In this document: piece after piece, positions 1-41,669 of the stretch
How the letters are laid out: each line of letters starts with the position of its first letter
Position numbering within the stretch: the first letter of the stretch is position 1
From: Hemibagrus wyckioides
Taxonomy: Eukaryota > Chordata > Actinopteri > Siluriformes > Bagridae
Assembly (NCBI RefSeq): GCF_019097595.1
Contig: NC_080722.1
Span: 16,610,130-16,674,129, forward strand
Length of the DNA: 64,000 bases
Reading direction: 5' to 3'
Program-made: the position numbers and the translations under genes
The notes under the pieces: model-generated
What the model saw: only the letters and a program-made list of their open reading frames with translations
What the model was told of the DNA's origin: nothing
The model's database searches: none

Positions 1-3000
1 AAAACAAAACAAACAAATGTAAAACAACAAAAAGGGTGATATAGTATAGCTCACATTATTAAAAGTCTTGGCTATACATTTATGCCATGTATACTTGCTA
101 ACCTGTTTAAGGCATGATCACTAGACACCTAGATAAAGATGATAAACTTTGCATCACATGAGTAACTAGTAAGCTACAGCACTTTAAATGTTATATTTCA
201 CTGCTTTCAGTAGTAAACCTACCCCTATGTTACAGGGATGACTTTCGTTTGTTTGTGAAGGACAGAACAGCAATGGTTTGAGGAAATTAAGACATAAACG
301 TTTCCTAAATTAAATCCTGTTAATTCCTGAATTTACATCCCATCCATTATTGAAATGACACTGTAGGCTGTTGGTGCAGGTTCGTTCCTAAAAAGTAATT
401 TTGTCCTCCACATTTACCTGCTTTGTCATCTCACCTCATTTTGAGTCAGGAGTAATCATGGTAATGTTTGTCTAGTCTGCATATTAGTTCTGTATTTGTT
501 GAGTGCTGAGTGAATAGACCACAGAGATTTACCTTTCGTCCCAATCCCAACTGCATCCACTTACATTTACGGCATCTGGCAGACGCCCTTATCCAGATCT
601 TAATGATACAACTGACAATTGAGGGTTAATGGCTTTGATTAACTCTGCTAAATGGTCCTGGGATTTGAACTCACAACCTTCCAATTAGTAATCCTTAAGC
701 ACTTCCCTCGATACATTCTGCAAAAACACTAATATAATAAATTGTGTTCTTCTCTAAATTCTGCCCTCATGAAAGCAGATGACCCCTGAACAGTCTGGGT
801 GTCCTGGACACACAAGAGGTTCCCCTGGACACATCATCTGGAGCTTTATATAATGGTGGTTGAACAGTAAATGCTGGTAGTTTAAACTGAATGTGCTTTA
901 AGCGATGTTAGATGGGAAAGGCTAAGACAAGGCTGAGTGATTTGTTCAAAATGTTTTCTCTTTGTTTAGCATGACACTGGTCAGTTTTGGTACGTCTGTT
1001 GTGTTTTTTTTTTTAGTTACTGGGTGAGAATAATGAAAAGTCAGTGGCAAATGATGAGTAGTGTGTAGGTGTGAGAAATTCTTGGAATGAAATATAGATT
1101 CATTTTATGAGGGATTTTATTTTATTGAATCATTTTTAGTATTTGAGTTATTTTTGGCGCAATTTTATGTTCAGTGAAAAACATAACCGCTTCTTTTTCC
1201 CACTATCACACAAACCACCACTAATTAGCAACAGCATGAATTCTTAGATAAAGGACTTGCAGGTACCTAATGAATTCTTCATTTCTTCACTCACTTTATT
1301 TCCTAACTGATTCTAAAAGCTTGGTGTACGATGAAATCTTTGATGAACACGAATAACACTAATTCAGTTTGTTAAATCAAATATGTGCAATTTTTGTGTA
1401 TGGATATTTTTATGGGTAGTATAACACTCGTCAGCTTCTGCACTACATCATTTGTTTGCATTTCAGCGTGATTGGGAGTGTAACCTACCCTTTGTGGAGA
1501 ATGTAGGAACGAGTGATTTTATTTTTCTCTGATAATGGCAGTATTGGAGTGGTAAAACCAAGCGCAATGATGAACTTCACAACTTTTGACTGTTTGTGTG
1601 ATTTTTAAAGCTCGTATTGATAGAAACCTGAGTGTGTTTGTTTTGCTTTCTGTGAGCTGTTTAGAACCTTTCGCACCTCATGGTTCAATGACTATCAGTT
1701 TAAAGATAAATACAAATCATTGGCTTCACTGCGATTGAAAACATGTAAGAGAGTTTGCTTAAATGATCACACTCGGTGGTTTTCTCAGTTTTTTTTTGTA
1801 ACGTGGGAAGGAATTTCTTCAAAATCTCTGCATCCGAAAATTTGTTTCATTTTCATATACATGTATGAGTAGTGCTTTTTTTTGTCTGGTTATGTATTTG
1901 AAGTGTTATGTGTCTGTGTGAGCAAACTCCCATTCCTGCCGCAGGAAACTTTCGTTTCGGAGAGGAAGAAGAACAGGCGAAGAGATTTCGAGTGTGTTTG
2001 TATTGAAGCGTGTGTGAAGCACGGCTAAACCGTACACTGCTGTGTACTGATGTGCTGGTCTGTGTGTTACTTGTCGTTATACCTCAAGTTGCACTCTGTG
2101 CTCTTTGTTTCATGCATGTGCTAATCTCCAATAAAACATACCAAGGTGGTGACCTTTCATCCAATCTGTTTGCCTGTTTTTTTTTATTTTCCAATGACTA
2201 CGCAGTAAGTGAGTTATTGAATGTGTCTTTTTCTTTACGATTGTGTCCAGGAAATCCGTCAGAATTAGGGAAGCCACATACGCAGCTATTACTCTCCAGA
2301 CGCTGCCTGGCTTATTGCCTTCAATGATAAAAGCCTGTAATTTGGGAGGAATTAAGCTTAATTAAGAGTAAATCTCTCATGCCGTAGGCTGTTCTGATGT
2401 AAAGAGTTAAGACAAGTGCCATGAGGAAATCAGAGAGGTCAAGCAGCAAAAACCTCATCAAATGTAATTACATTAAGTACTAAATGTTTCCAAGATTTGA
2501 GCTATTTCTCACACTGAGACAATGATGATGAATATTTGTAAAGCCAGTAAACACATAGTGATGGACTTGTATTATATTTTAAATTGTTTTGTATATAGAT
2601 TTTTTCCTGAGTCGAAGACCCAGATTGTATTTATGACTGTTTCTACACAGATATTTTTTTTAATGAATTTTCTCTCACAGAGCAGGTCATATTATTTTGC
2701 TCGGACACGTCATTTCTGTGTGCAGGTTTAACACTCATGTCTATCTAATTTTATTCTCCACTGTCCCCCGAGGTCATTTAGGAAAAAAATGCTATTTCAT
2801 CAGCTGTATGCCAGGTGTAAATCAAGTTCAATAAACATTGCCAAAGAAAAATACACAGAATTGATATCAAAATTGCAGAAAATGGTGAATTTCCTTGTGA
2901 TGGTAAGAATCACATTACTATGTCTCTGGCCTGGAGTTATTGAAATAATCCTCATCAAGCACCCAGAGCACTCAGACATGTAGATTAATCTCTGGTGACT

Positions 3001-5536
3001 ACTTCATCTTTAATCTTCAGCGAAAACAGACCGCAAGGAAATTATTATTAAGCAGGAAGGTAATAATTGGTTTGCCGTTCTTATACATAAACATGCAATA
3101 ATGCATTTTTAAAAAGCATATTTCTTATATGAGTTACTGAGTCATATTAAAAAAAGCAATTATGAACTGTGCAGAAAAGTTGGAAAGAATTGTGTAAATT
3201 GGCTATTTATGTTTGCGATATGGCTGCTGCAGCTGTTGCACACCACTGATTTCCCAATTGCCTCTCTTGATTCTGTTTACTCTGCCCTAAGCTCCTAATT
3301 TCACCCATGTCATAATGGTACCACATAATGCAATGATGTTATGCAAAAAAAAAAAAACTGTAATATTATAAAAAGACACATTTTATTTGCATAGAGAAAA
3401 TCAAAACAACCCATATTTTAAATTGTTAGGAAATATCAATAAATATTCTGTTGTGAATCATCCCATGGCATTTTTACACATGGTAATCTTAAGCTAACAC
3501 CATGAAGAAAGAGTATATAGAGGCTTATGGCTTTGGTCTTTTTGTTGTTTCCACTATTTTTTTTCCTCCCAAGCCCAGGCCTTGGAGCACTTTATGCTAA
3601 GTTAATTTACCCAAATATATCCACACCACAGCCCACAACATCAACAGCTCTGTTAATAGAAACCTGCTGATCCATAACAGTTCTACTGCTAGACAGGGGC
3701 TGGGGGGCAGTGCAATATTAACATTAATATCAATGATCGATCAGGGGATTTGCAAGCCGGCATAAGGCATTTAATTATAATTGCATTGGGAGTGGTGTTG
3801 TAGTGGCAGCAGGATTTGAATAAGGTCACATCTCCTGCTAACCTTGCAAGTGTAATACTATATTAAATGCCACTCATGGTAAGTGTGTCGAAACCTTCCT
3901 GATGTAGTCACACCATAATATAAAGGTTAAATTGAAAAATGTCCCCTCTCCAGCACAAACACAATGATTGATACACCTTAGAAGGAAAATAAATGTTAAC
4001 AGGCTTCCATTTTAAGCGTGCACGGTTATGAATGATATGTATTCTAATAGAGCGGCAGGATCAAATTGAGAGCGACTCTGTTTCAGCACAAAGGAAAAGG
4101 TCAGTCACAGAGATTAGTCGGATTCGGAGAAGGTTAGACCGCACTGGTTTGGCAGCATGTTAATTACCATGTCATGGAAATACAGAATTTAAAATACAAC
4201 GAATGACATATTTTTAATCCTTAACATGAACCGTTCTGACACGTTCATTGTAATAAACTGTGTTAGGACTGATATTGTGTTGCACTTTTCAGTAAGCAGC
4301 TGTTTACTGAAGAAAGATATATTCATTAAACCAAACTCGATGCTGTGCTTAATGCAGATTTCATTCATTTGAGGTATATTGTACTTTTTATGTTATGACA
4401 AAACAAGCCAATAAATTTGATGTCTTGTGGCTGTTTCAACATTTGCATAAAATTAGCTTCGGTTTTTAAGTTAGCATTGATCTACCACCCGATTAGAGAT
4501 TTGTTTTAATTGTCTGATCTGACGTGTGTTGCTGTTTTTTGTTTGTTTTTTGTTTGTTTTTTCCAGAAAGCAGTTATACAGATTATGTACAATATAAAAT
4601 ACAATATAATTACTGCAGTACACACATACCCAGTGGTGGTGATATTGCACAAAAAAGGTTCTTTCACTTTTTTCTAACCTACTGCATGAAGACAGATGAT
4701 CAATGTTACATTTTTTACAGTGATTATTATGTTACTAAATTGAAATCTGTCCTCTGTGCACAGTATATAAGAAGAAGCAAACTTTAGTGTGTGTTATTAG
4801 TGAACACAGTCCTCCCGTAAAACAAAAAAAGGGTCAGCTTGAAAAGTTTCTTTTGTCAGCAAATGAGATATGGTCCATGTATAAATGTCTGACAGAGCAG
4901 TGAGCATCAGGGGAAATTATATATAATTTAAACACTTAAATGTGCTATTCTCCAAGAGGGGGTGCAATACTGAAGGTTTAAACTCCAAAGACAGGTTAAG
5001 AACATTAAATAAACCTGTTCAAATAATGCACTGTGTTAAGCTTGGGTCTGGAAATGATTTTAGGAAACAAATTGACCATATAATAATATATTAATTATAT
5101 GGCGCTGTCAGCACAATAAGAAAGCTTTAGGAATATGCTATTATTATCTTTAAAATGCAAAAGATACATTAATGAATTAATGCAGAACTTCCTTTATGTC
5201 TGTTCGTCTGTTGCAAACATGTCCTACTCCCAGTAATCAGGAATGTGTGTGTAGAGAGATAATAGAATTCTATCAACATGCCTAATAAACAAGGCAAAAA
5301 GAACAAAACTTTGTGTGCTTGAATTTTTTTAACTATTAATCCACTGTACCATGAGTGGTAGTCCAAGCCATATTCTCTGTACCTACATTTTGATTAAAGA
5401 TTTGATCTCAAAAATCAGATGAACTCGACACAACAATCATCACATTATTGTCCCAACTAATTTGCACCACACCTTTAAAAAGTTCTGTGAGGTTTCATGA
5501 TTTTTTTCCCCCAAGTTTTTCTTTAGAATGTGTAAT
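1..5536. other. Intergenic region downstream of foxl3, no gene recognised
   Basis: This AT-rich stretch has no open reading frame that resembles a known protein; the longest is about 105 codons and low in information. It contains one SINE-like fragment near 555-705 and short A/T homopolymers. The part nearest foxl3 may hold its 3' UTR. I found no clear AATAAA on the minus strand in the first few hundred bases after the stop, so the transcript end is unknown. Unrecognised exons or noncoding RNAs cannot be excluded by eye. Confidence 0.5.
555..705 (-). repeat. tRNA-derived SINE-like fragment
   Basis: Read on the minus strand, the stretch near 660-685 has a tRNA B-box-like sequence (GTTGTGAGTTCAAATCCC). 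The plus-strand motif GGCATCTGGCAGACGCCC with CTTATCCAG at 572-597 matches, from memory, the body of a repeat that is very common in ostariophysan fish. The A-box end is degraded. Assignment to a named family would need a repeat-library search. Confidence 0.5.
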
Positions 5537-5959
5537 TCACAGGGTCCAGAAGTGCAGGTTGAGCTGCTGAGGCTCCAGGTGCTGTATCACGGCTCCTGCA
5601 GATCCGCTGTGTGGAGGTCTAAAACCCGGTGAGGGATCTGGCGTGGACAGGATGTAGTCGATGCTGAATTTGATCTCCGGCTCGGGTTTGCTGAGTGGAG
5701 GGTTGCGCTGGTCCACTCTGTGGTTTGAACTCTCTGGACAAAAGGAATCAGGATGAAGCGACTGCACCGTGGCATTCTGCTGAGGGTCCATGGGGCTGAA
5801 CGGTTCAGATGGCTCCCTGAAGCCCAGGCTTAAGTTACGCCGTCGCCGCCGACGCCGTCGAAAGTTGCCGTTTTCAAAGAGGTCCAGCATGGACTCACAG
5901 CCTGTGGCAAAAGTCCAGTAATTTCCCTTCCCCTTCTCATTGCCCTCAGTGCGAGGTAC
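5537..5959 (-). CDS. foxl3: foxl3 coding exon 3 (wing, basic run, C-terminal eh1-like motif)
   Basis: It encodes residues 92-231 and the stop. The acceptor is TTTTCCTCAG|GTACC. It begins [17 protein letters not shown], the forkhead wing, then carries the eight-arginine run, a Pro/Ser-rich stretch, FSIDYIL and the terminal residues LHFWTL. Confidence 0.9.
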   Translation of the reverse strand, partial: VPRTEGNEKGKGNYWTFATGCESMLDLFENGNFRRRRRRRRNLSLGFREPSEPFSPMDPQQNATVQSLHPDSFCPESSNHRVDQRNPPLSKPEPEIKFSIDYILSTPDPSPGFRPPHSGSAGAVIQHLEPQQLNLHFWTL

Positions 5960-6918
5960 CTGAGGAAAACAAATTTTGGCCTCATGATCTCCCATAGAAT
6001 TGAAATGTAGATCAGTTGTGTGTATGTGTGTGTGTGCGTGTGTGTGTGTAGTGTGTTGCAAGTGTCAGTTATTCAAAAGGTTCAGAGGGTAAAAAAAGTC
6101 AATAACACACAAGCTCCTGTTATACAGACACAAGCCGTGTAACAAAAGTTCAGCCCTGAAACAGTGAATCTGTTTGTGAGCATGGCTCTGCTCACTCGCT
6201 ACTTAGGACATTTTTATTTAATTTCATCTTGGCATGAATTTGTGCTGTATAACATTTTGGCACCCCTCTTACCTTTATAAAGCAGCTGTTGAGGGAGAGA
6301 TTATGGCGGATGGAGTTTTGCCAAGCTCTCTGGTTGGATCTGTAATAAGGGAATCTTTTCATGATGAACTCATAGATGCCCGATAGGGTGACTTTGTTCT
6401 CTGGACTCTGCTGTATGGCCATGGCTATCAGCGCAATGTAACTGGGAGATGAAGAGAGAAAAGTTTGATGAGAGAAAGACACATTTAATAGTGGCAAAGA
6501 GATTTCAGCTCCTGGGGAGAAAACCCTGAGCAAGTGCTTAAAAAATTACAGAGAAGATAATTACTCTTGCTGTTGTATAGGTGAGCTGCTTACTTTTACA
6601 CATAAACTTTTAATGGTCATGAATAATATTAGCACTGTTCACACCAGTTCTGAATGTGTAAATTCTCAAGTGTATATTGTATTTTAAACAGTAACCGTTA
6701 ATTATTATATTATGGTTGGACTAACATTTTATAAAATTAATCTCAAAATCCCCATTCATGAAAATAATATTAATATATAATGTATTGTAATATATAATGT
6801 ATATAATGTAATATTAATCAGCTACTTAATACAAGCTATTTTAGTTTGTATATATTGCTAGGTAATTATTAATGATTAGAATAATAGAATTGCTATATTA
6901 ATTCATACATAGTGTTGT

Positions 6919-7008
<90 letters not shown>

Positions 7009-7336
7009 TCGTTGATGTTTGTATTATGCTTAATGACAATAATTTTAAATACATTTAGAAATAATAATTAAAATATTAGAAATGCTAGAACTGATATAAT
7101 AATCAGTATAATTGTAGTATAATAATGTTCACAACAGCAGCAACAAAACGTCAAATAATAATAATAATAATATAATTAAAAATAATAATAATAATAATTA
7201 ATATTGGATTAAAAATAATTTAAACCAAATACCTGTAAGCAGGTCTGCACACTTTCTTCTCCTCCTCAGTGCCACAGGTCGGATAATCTCCATCATAATT
7301 AAAGCAGTTGTAAGGATACTGTGAATTGTCGAACAT
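5537..7336 (-). CDS. foxl3: Forkhead box protein L3 (Foxl3), three coding exons
   Basis: This is a nuclear forkhead transcription factor of 231 residues, joined from 7336-7233, 6441-6273 and 5959-5537. Introns are phase 2 and phase 0, all GT-AG. The start is the first in-frame ATG; an A sits at -3, and the open frame upstream of it contains no other ATG. The forkhead domain runs from about residue 31 ([14 protein letters not shown]) to about 124. Its recognition helix is [10 protein letters not shown] at 77-86, and it ends in the wing motif GKGNYWTF at 101-108. Eight arginines at 125-132 follow, a likely nuclear-localisation or DNA-contact patch. FSIDYIL at 189-195 fits the eh1 pattern FxIxxIL used to bind Groucho/TLE co-repressors. 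The related foxl2 gene is usually intronless, so introns inside the domain favour foxl3. In medaka, Foxl3 acts in germ cells to suppress the male programme (established knowledge); the same role here is inference. Adjacency to fam20c supports the assignment. Confidence 0.9.
6016..6056. repeat. (TG)n microsatellite in foxl3 intron 2
   Basis: An imperfect TG tract lies within the 313-bp intron (5960-6272), about 60 bp from the exon 3 acceptor. Confidence 0.8.
6273..6441 (-). CDS. foxl3: foxl3 coding exon 2 (forkhead core)
   Basis: It encodes residues 36-91, holding helices 1-3 of the forkhead domain including [10 protein letters not shown]. The acceptor TCTCCCAG|TT completes Ser35, giving the canonical [12 protein letters not shown]. 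The donor is AAG|GTAAGA in phase 0. Confidence 0.92.
6920..7008. repeat. Compound (AAT)n/(TAG)n microsatellite in foxl3 intron 1
   Basis: About 45 bp of AAT/ATT units run directly into about 40 bp of TAG units. A second AAT-rich patch lies at about 7154-7200, close to the exon 1 donor. The intron (6442-7231) is otherwise AT-rich with no other feature seen. Confidence 0.9.
7233..7336 (-). CDS. foxl3: foxl3 coding exon 1
   Basis: It encodes residues 1-34 (starting [10 protein letters not shown], ending VCRPAY) plus two bases of Ser35. The donor is CAG|GTATTT. The segment is tyrosine- and acid-rich and leads straight into the forkhead domain. Confidence 0.88.
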
Positions 7337-7447
7337 TGTGTGAAGTGCAGGATGGAAAGTCACCTGCGATGATAATTCAGGGCTGTTGAGGGCAGAAGGG
7401 AAGTTGGTGAACTGAACACACTTCGGTGTTGGCCTAATGTGGTGGAA

Positions 7448-7548
7448 CCCCCCATCCAACCCCCCCCCCGCCCCCCCACACCTCCCCTTCTCTCCAGTTT
7501 TACCTCCCTCCCCCTCCCCCCTCTGTGTACCACTGCTGCTCTAAATAG
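7448..7548 (-). promoter_or_regulatory. foxl3: Putative foxl3 proximal promoter and leader with G-runs
   Basis: On the minus strand a TATA-like TATTTAG lies at 7548-7542, about 205 bp upstream of the ATG. It is followed by G-rich DNA: runs of at least four G at 7487-7484, 7477-7471, 7469-7460 and 7453-7448, and two more runs at 7521-7516 and 7514-7510. A start site about 30 bp after the TATA-like box would place the main G-run cluster in the 5' leader. This is inference; no initiator or transcript evidence is visible. Confidence 0.35.
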
Positions 7549-8014
7549 GCTTTAATGAGGGAGCTGCAAACACCCTCTCTCACTCCGGGTCTCTGGGTGG
7601 TCCAGTCCTGTTTAAAAACTAAGGCTTTCTTTCCTCACGCTTTTTTTTTAAATAAATTGAGCCACTTCATAGCGACTAGACACCGACTCAAGCCCTGTAA
7701 CAAACACACGGAAGGTGAGCGGCTCTCCGGTGTTTTGGCTTTCTTGACCGTGTTTGTTCCCCACAGCGCCGTGTTTGCGCAGCCCGAATCGCACAAATCT
7801 TCCAGCAGCCAATCGAGTTCCGCAGAGATGTAATCTATAATGCTGTGTAATGAGCATAAATTGCGTTTCCGTGACTAAACGGGAGGACGTGTGTGTTCAA
7901 AAGGAGCCTGAACGGACCAGATGAGGGGCCAGGGTTTACTGCGAGGCCGGCAAACAGCCTGCGGCGGATCGAGTGTGTGTGTGGCCTCCAATCTGACAGT
8001 GATACTGCTGCTAC

Positions 8015-8053
8015 TGCGCGCGCACACACACACACGCGCGCGCGCGCGCACGC
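8015..8053. repeat. Alternating purine-pyrimidine (CG)n(CA)n(CG)n tract
   Basis: About 39 bp of strictly alternating TG, CG and CA steps with a CG-rich block on either side of a CA block. This is the classic Z-DNA-prone pattern. It lies about 680 bp upstream of the foxl3 start codon. Confidence 0.85.
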
Positions 8054-10715
8054 CATGCATGTCAGCAGCATCTCATGTCGCTTGTTTTTCCTTTCCTCAA
8101 CACAAAAGTTTGCGGCCAGGTTTCTTGAAAGCATATAATTTAATTTATTATAATTCATCTGTGTCTGACGTGCTTATAAAAAAAACTCAGGAGGAGCCGA
8201 AGGTGTGAATGTCCAGTCTGAACACACATAGGCTATAGGCTATAACCAAAAGTGTAAAGATGCTTGTGATTTATTAGTATGAATAAAAAAGCCTTTTAGT
8301 TACTTTAAAATGCATAGAAAAGATTTCTCTCGTTTGTTTGCTTGAAAAGTGGTGTGAATCAGGAATGTTGGGGTTGCCATATTTTCTTATCCAGTTTCTT
8401 TTTTTTTTCTTTTTTTTTTTAATCGTATTTAATTTATTGCAATGTTGCGAATTTTATGCGCCAATCAAAACTTTAGACAAATAATCCACAAAAGATATCC
8501 CAAGGTTATTGTAAGATGCGTATTTGTTCAATCTGGCAACCCCGTGTAACGGTGCATGTTCTACTGCGTTCCCATGTCGCTCTTTCCTCTGCTTGGTGTC
8601 TGCGGCTTGTCTGATCGCGATTACCGAGTTCTAGCTGGCCCAAGGGACTTTACTTTCTGCTCCGTTTCCGTCCTCTGTTAGGATTGTTGTGTCTCTAAAG
8701 TTAGTCATAAGTTCCCTGGGCTAAGGCCATGTGGAGGTCATCGTAACTTAAACACATTCACGACGCACGAAAGCAGTTCTGCTAGAAATCCTGTTATACT
8801 TCTGCCTTATACATGTTTAAGATTTGGGGGTATTTTTTCATCCTCCACCTTTCTGGAAAGTGCAAATGAAATGTGCCCCTTTATATCACATTTATTTCAA
8901 ACTGAGATAAATTGAAAGGAAAACCTTAAAATCTTGATTGCAATCTATTTAATGATTTTAGCTCTTGTTACATGTCTACCTACAGAGCAATACAGCCTAA
9001 AGTCTGTTCAGCTCTCTCACCTCCTCATCTGTACTCAAACAGACAAGGCTCTGTAGATTCAATTTTAATGTCAATACCACCATCGGTACCTTAGTGCTTG
9101 TCATCTCCTATATCGCCAGCTTGAGCCAAGTCTCTGAAGTGTCCAATATTTGCTGTCTTCCACTAATTCTAAGATGGATTTCCTCATAAATGTTTCTAAA
9201 CTGCTGAGTTTCTCTTGTGTTTTTAGGAGCTAATAGAGTCACTTGACAGTTATTGCTTATGTTTATGATAGATTTGTGTTATCAGTGTCTCCCTATGGTG
9301 TCACCTATAACTTCTAACAGGAGTAAGAAAAATACTGCAGTAATTAACACTACAATTGCTATACGTCACATGTATTTTAATCTAAACATGTTTAATTCGA
9401 TCTTCAATATTTGGGTTACAGCTTTCTTTCAGGCAGCAAAAGTCATCTGAAAAACGACTGCATCCGGCCACTCCGCCACCCCAACTGCTTAATTGTTATA
9501 AGGATGAAGATAAGCTCCTGGTTTTCCAGCTTTGAAAAACTGAAATTAAATAAACATTTGTTTTGGAATATAAGACTAATAACTATAAAAAATAATTGAC
9601 TAAGCTCAGGCCAGCTATAGCATGTCAGTACACTGTACCCAGATGTGCTGCAACGGTCAGTTTATTGCACTTGGAGATGAAAAAGAAACCTTACACAAAA
9701 ACGGTGCAATTAAAACGTATGTATGCATTTCTAAAGTTTATATGTTAGTGATATTTCTGAATGAACTCAATATGAACACTGTAAAATAATATAGTGAATG
9801 TTACAAATCATCCTAATTTGGCAATGCCAGCGCTTAGTCATCTAACCCATTTATATAGAACCCACATGTTCAAGTATTTCTATGATTGCACAGGTAATAA
9901 ATTCACATAATATGTACAGGCCTTTTTCCAGCAGATACTGAAATATGCTTTAGTGCAGTTTAAAGACTTTGCTTTGTACATTAAAACCCAAGTTCACTCT
10001 TCCTTTAAAAAATAAACTAAAGGACAGTAAATATTGGTAAAGTAAATGCAAGGCTTATAGATAATGTCAAAACCAGGATTTAAAAAAAATATTGGAAATA
10101 AATGTGATAAAAATCTGCAAATAAACAGTACTATAAACAAGAAAAGGTGCTTTGTTGAATAAAATAAAGCCTTTTGAGCAAACACAGAGACAAGTTCATG
10201 CTAAATAGCAGAGTCAGTCATCTCCCCCCCCCCCGACAAAGAGAATAAGCAAGAAAGAGAGCGCTTTTCCTGCACAGCCACGCATATCTCAGTACCCTGC
10301 TTGCTCTGAAATCCTAAATGTTGTTTTCTGACATAGCAGCGTTCCAGCCTAGCACGATCACACCACAGTTTTTACAAAGCCTGTTGAAATATCGTAAAAC
10401 CAGTCAAAATCAATCTGTTAGAAATGGACAGTCTGATGAATGCGGATGCAAAATGAGTGTGCGTTGGCAAAATACCACTGTTATACGTGTAAGCTAAACC
10501 TCAAGGTAAAAACACAAAGAATGCTGCTCCATTCAAGTATTTACCTCTAATATTTATGATGTAATTTATTTACGGTGTGTTCTGTATGTCAGCCCAGCTT
10601 GTCTTATGAACACACACTCCCAGTACTCACAATATTTGACAGCCTCTCTAATTATATTTATGATTAGATTTGCTAAAAACCCCTTCAGGTGATCATACAG
10701 ATTGCATTAATGTGA

Positions 10716-10721
10716 TTTATT
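10716..10721 (-). terminator. fam20c: Candidate fam20c polyadenylation signal
   Basis: A canonical AATAAA occurs on the minus strand about 560 nt past the fam20c stop; another lies at 10570-10565. The sequence is AT-rich, so such hexamers also arise by chance, and choosing between them needs transcript data. Confidence 0.25.
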
Positions 10722-11277
10722 GATATTGAGAGAGTGATAAGTAGCATTTTCTCGGTATCCAACAGCCTATATCAGGAATGTCTTTAATACACAAAACAAT
10801 CACTTACTAAATGCTATCACAAACACTGAAATTTCATTAAAGTTTTCTCTGAATCCATCTGTCTTTTCTGTACCGACATAAGAAGTTGATCAAACAATTC
10901 TTGAAAATAAATATAAAACTTAATAATAAATAATTATTGGCAGCTACACCTATTGGAGCTAACCTGCACTCCACTCAAAGCTCTTTGACTTACAAAAGAA
11001 ACCTCTGTTAAATGCACAGTTCTTCTTTGCCATTAAAGAGCAAGAATAAAAGCCCCGTTATACTGCATTAAGACACAAATGTCCACATACTCAGGCAGCG
11101 ATGCACATGTTGTCCACATGTATGTCTTTAACATGACAGACATGGTCCACCGATTGCGGACGGAGTCTTTGGAATTCACTGAATTCAGAAAAGTCATCTT
11201 CGAGAGCTTCCCTTGCGAGAAGTTCGTTTTCTGCTGAGAAGCGTTGGAAAGCCAGAAGACCAGTTCGTCCAGACCTA

Positions 11278-41526
<30,249 letters not shown>

Positions 41527-41597
41527 TTTCAGGCCCTCCTGTTCGGTGAAGCCCCAAGATTTATTGGGAATGAGAAAGAGGAAAGTGAGCAGGCGCG

Positions 41598-41669
41598 CTA
41601 CATCGCACACGGTGCACACGACGCGAGTGGCCAATTTGAGCAGGACGCACGGCACAGCGTGGCTTTCAT
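41598..41669 (-). CDS. Possible upstream open reading frame in the fam20c leader
   Basis: An ATG 143 nt upstream of the fam20c start opens a 23-codon frame that stops at TAG before the main start. Its context is weak (C at -3, A at +4). It exists only if transcription begins upstream of 41669, and a regulatory role is speculation. Confidence 0.25.
   Translation of the reverse strand: MKATLCRASCSNWPLASCAPCAM

Larger units (their letters stand above)
7600..11277. other. Spacer between foxl3 and fam20c
   Basis: No coding gene is recognised here. Overlapping frames at 7835-8208 come from an alternating CG/CA tract and are not convincing genes. The part next to 11277 is expected to hold the fam20c 3' UTR. 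Poly-T runs occur near 8399-8421 and a C-run at 10225-10234. The remainder is AT-rich sequence without visible structure. Confidence 0.5.

Noticed and set aside
1945..1958. Palindrome-like GAAACTTTCGTTTC resembling an interferon-response element
   Set aside because: A single short match with no gene nearby; expected by chance in 64 kb.
7337..7459. N-terminal extension of foxl3 upstream of residue 1
   Set aside because: The frame is open, but its only upstream start would be TTG at 7459; there is no ATG, and the known family start MFDNSQ is at 7336.
7835..8208. Overlapping 80-107 codon frames on both strands
   Set aside because: They are produced by the CG/CA alternating tract, which lacks stops, and encode Arg/Ala/Val or Thr/His repeats.
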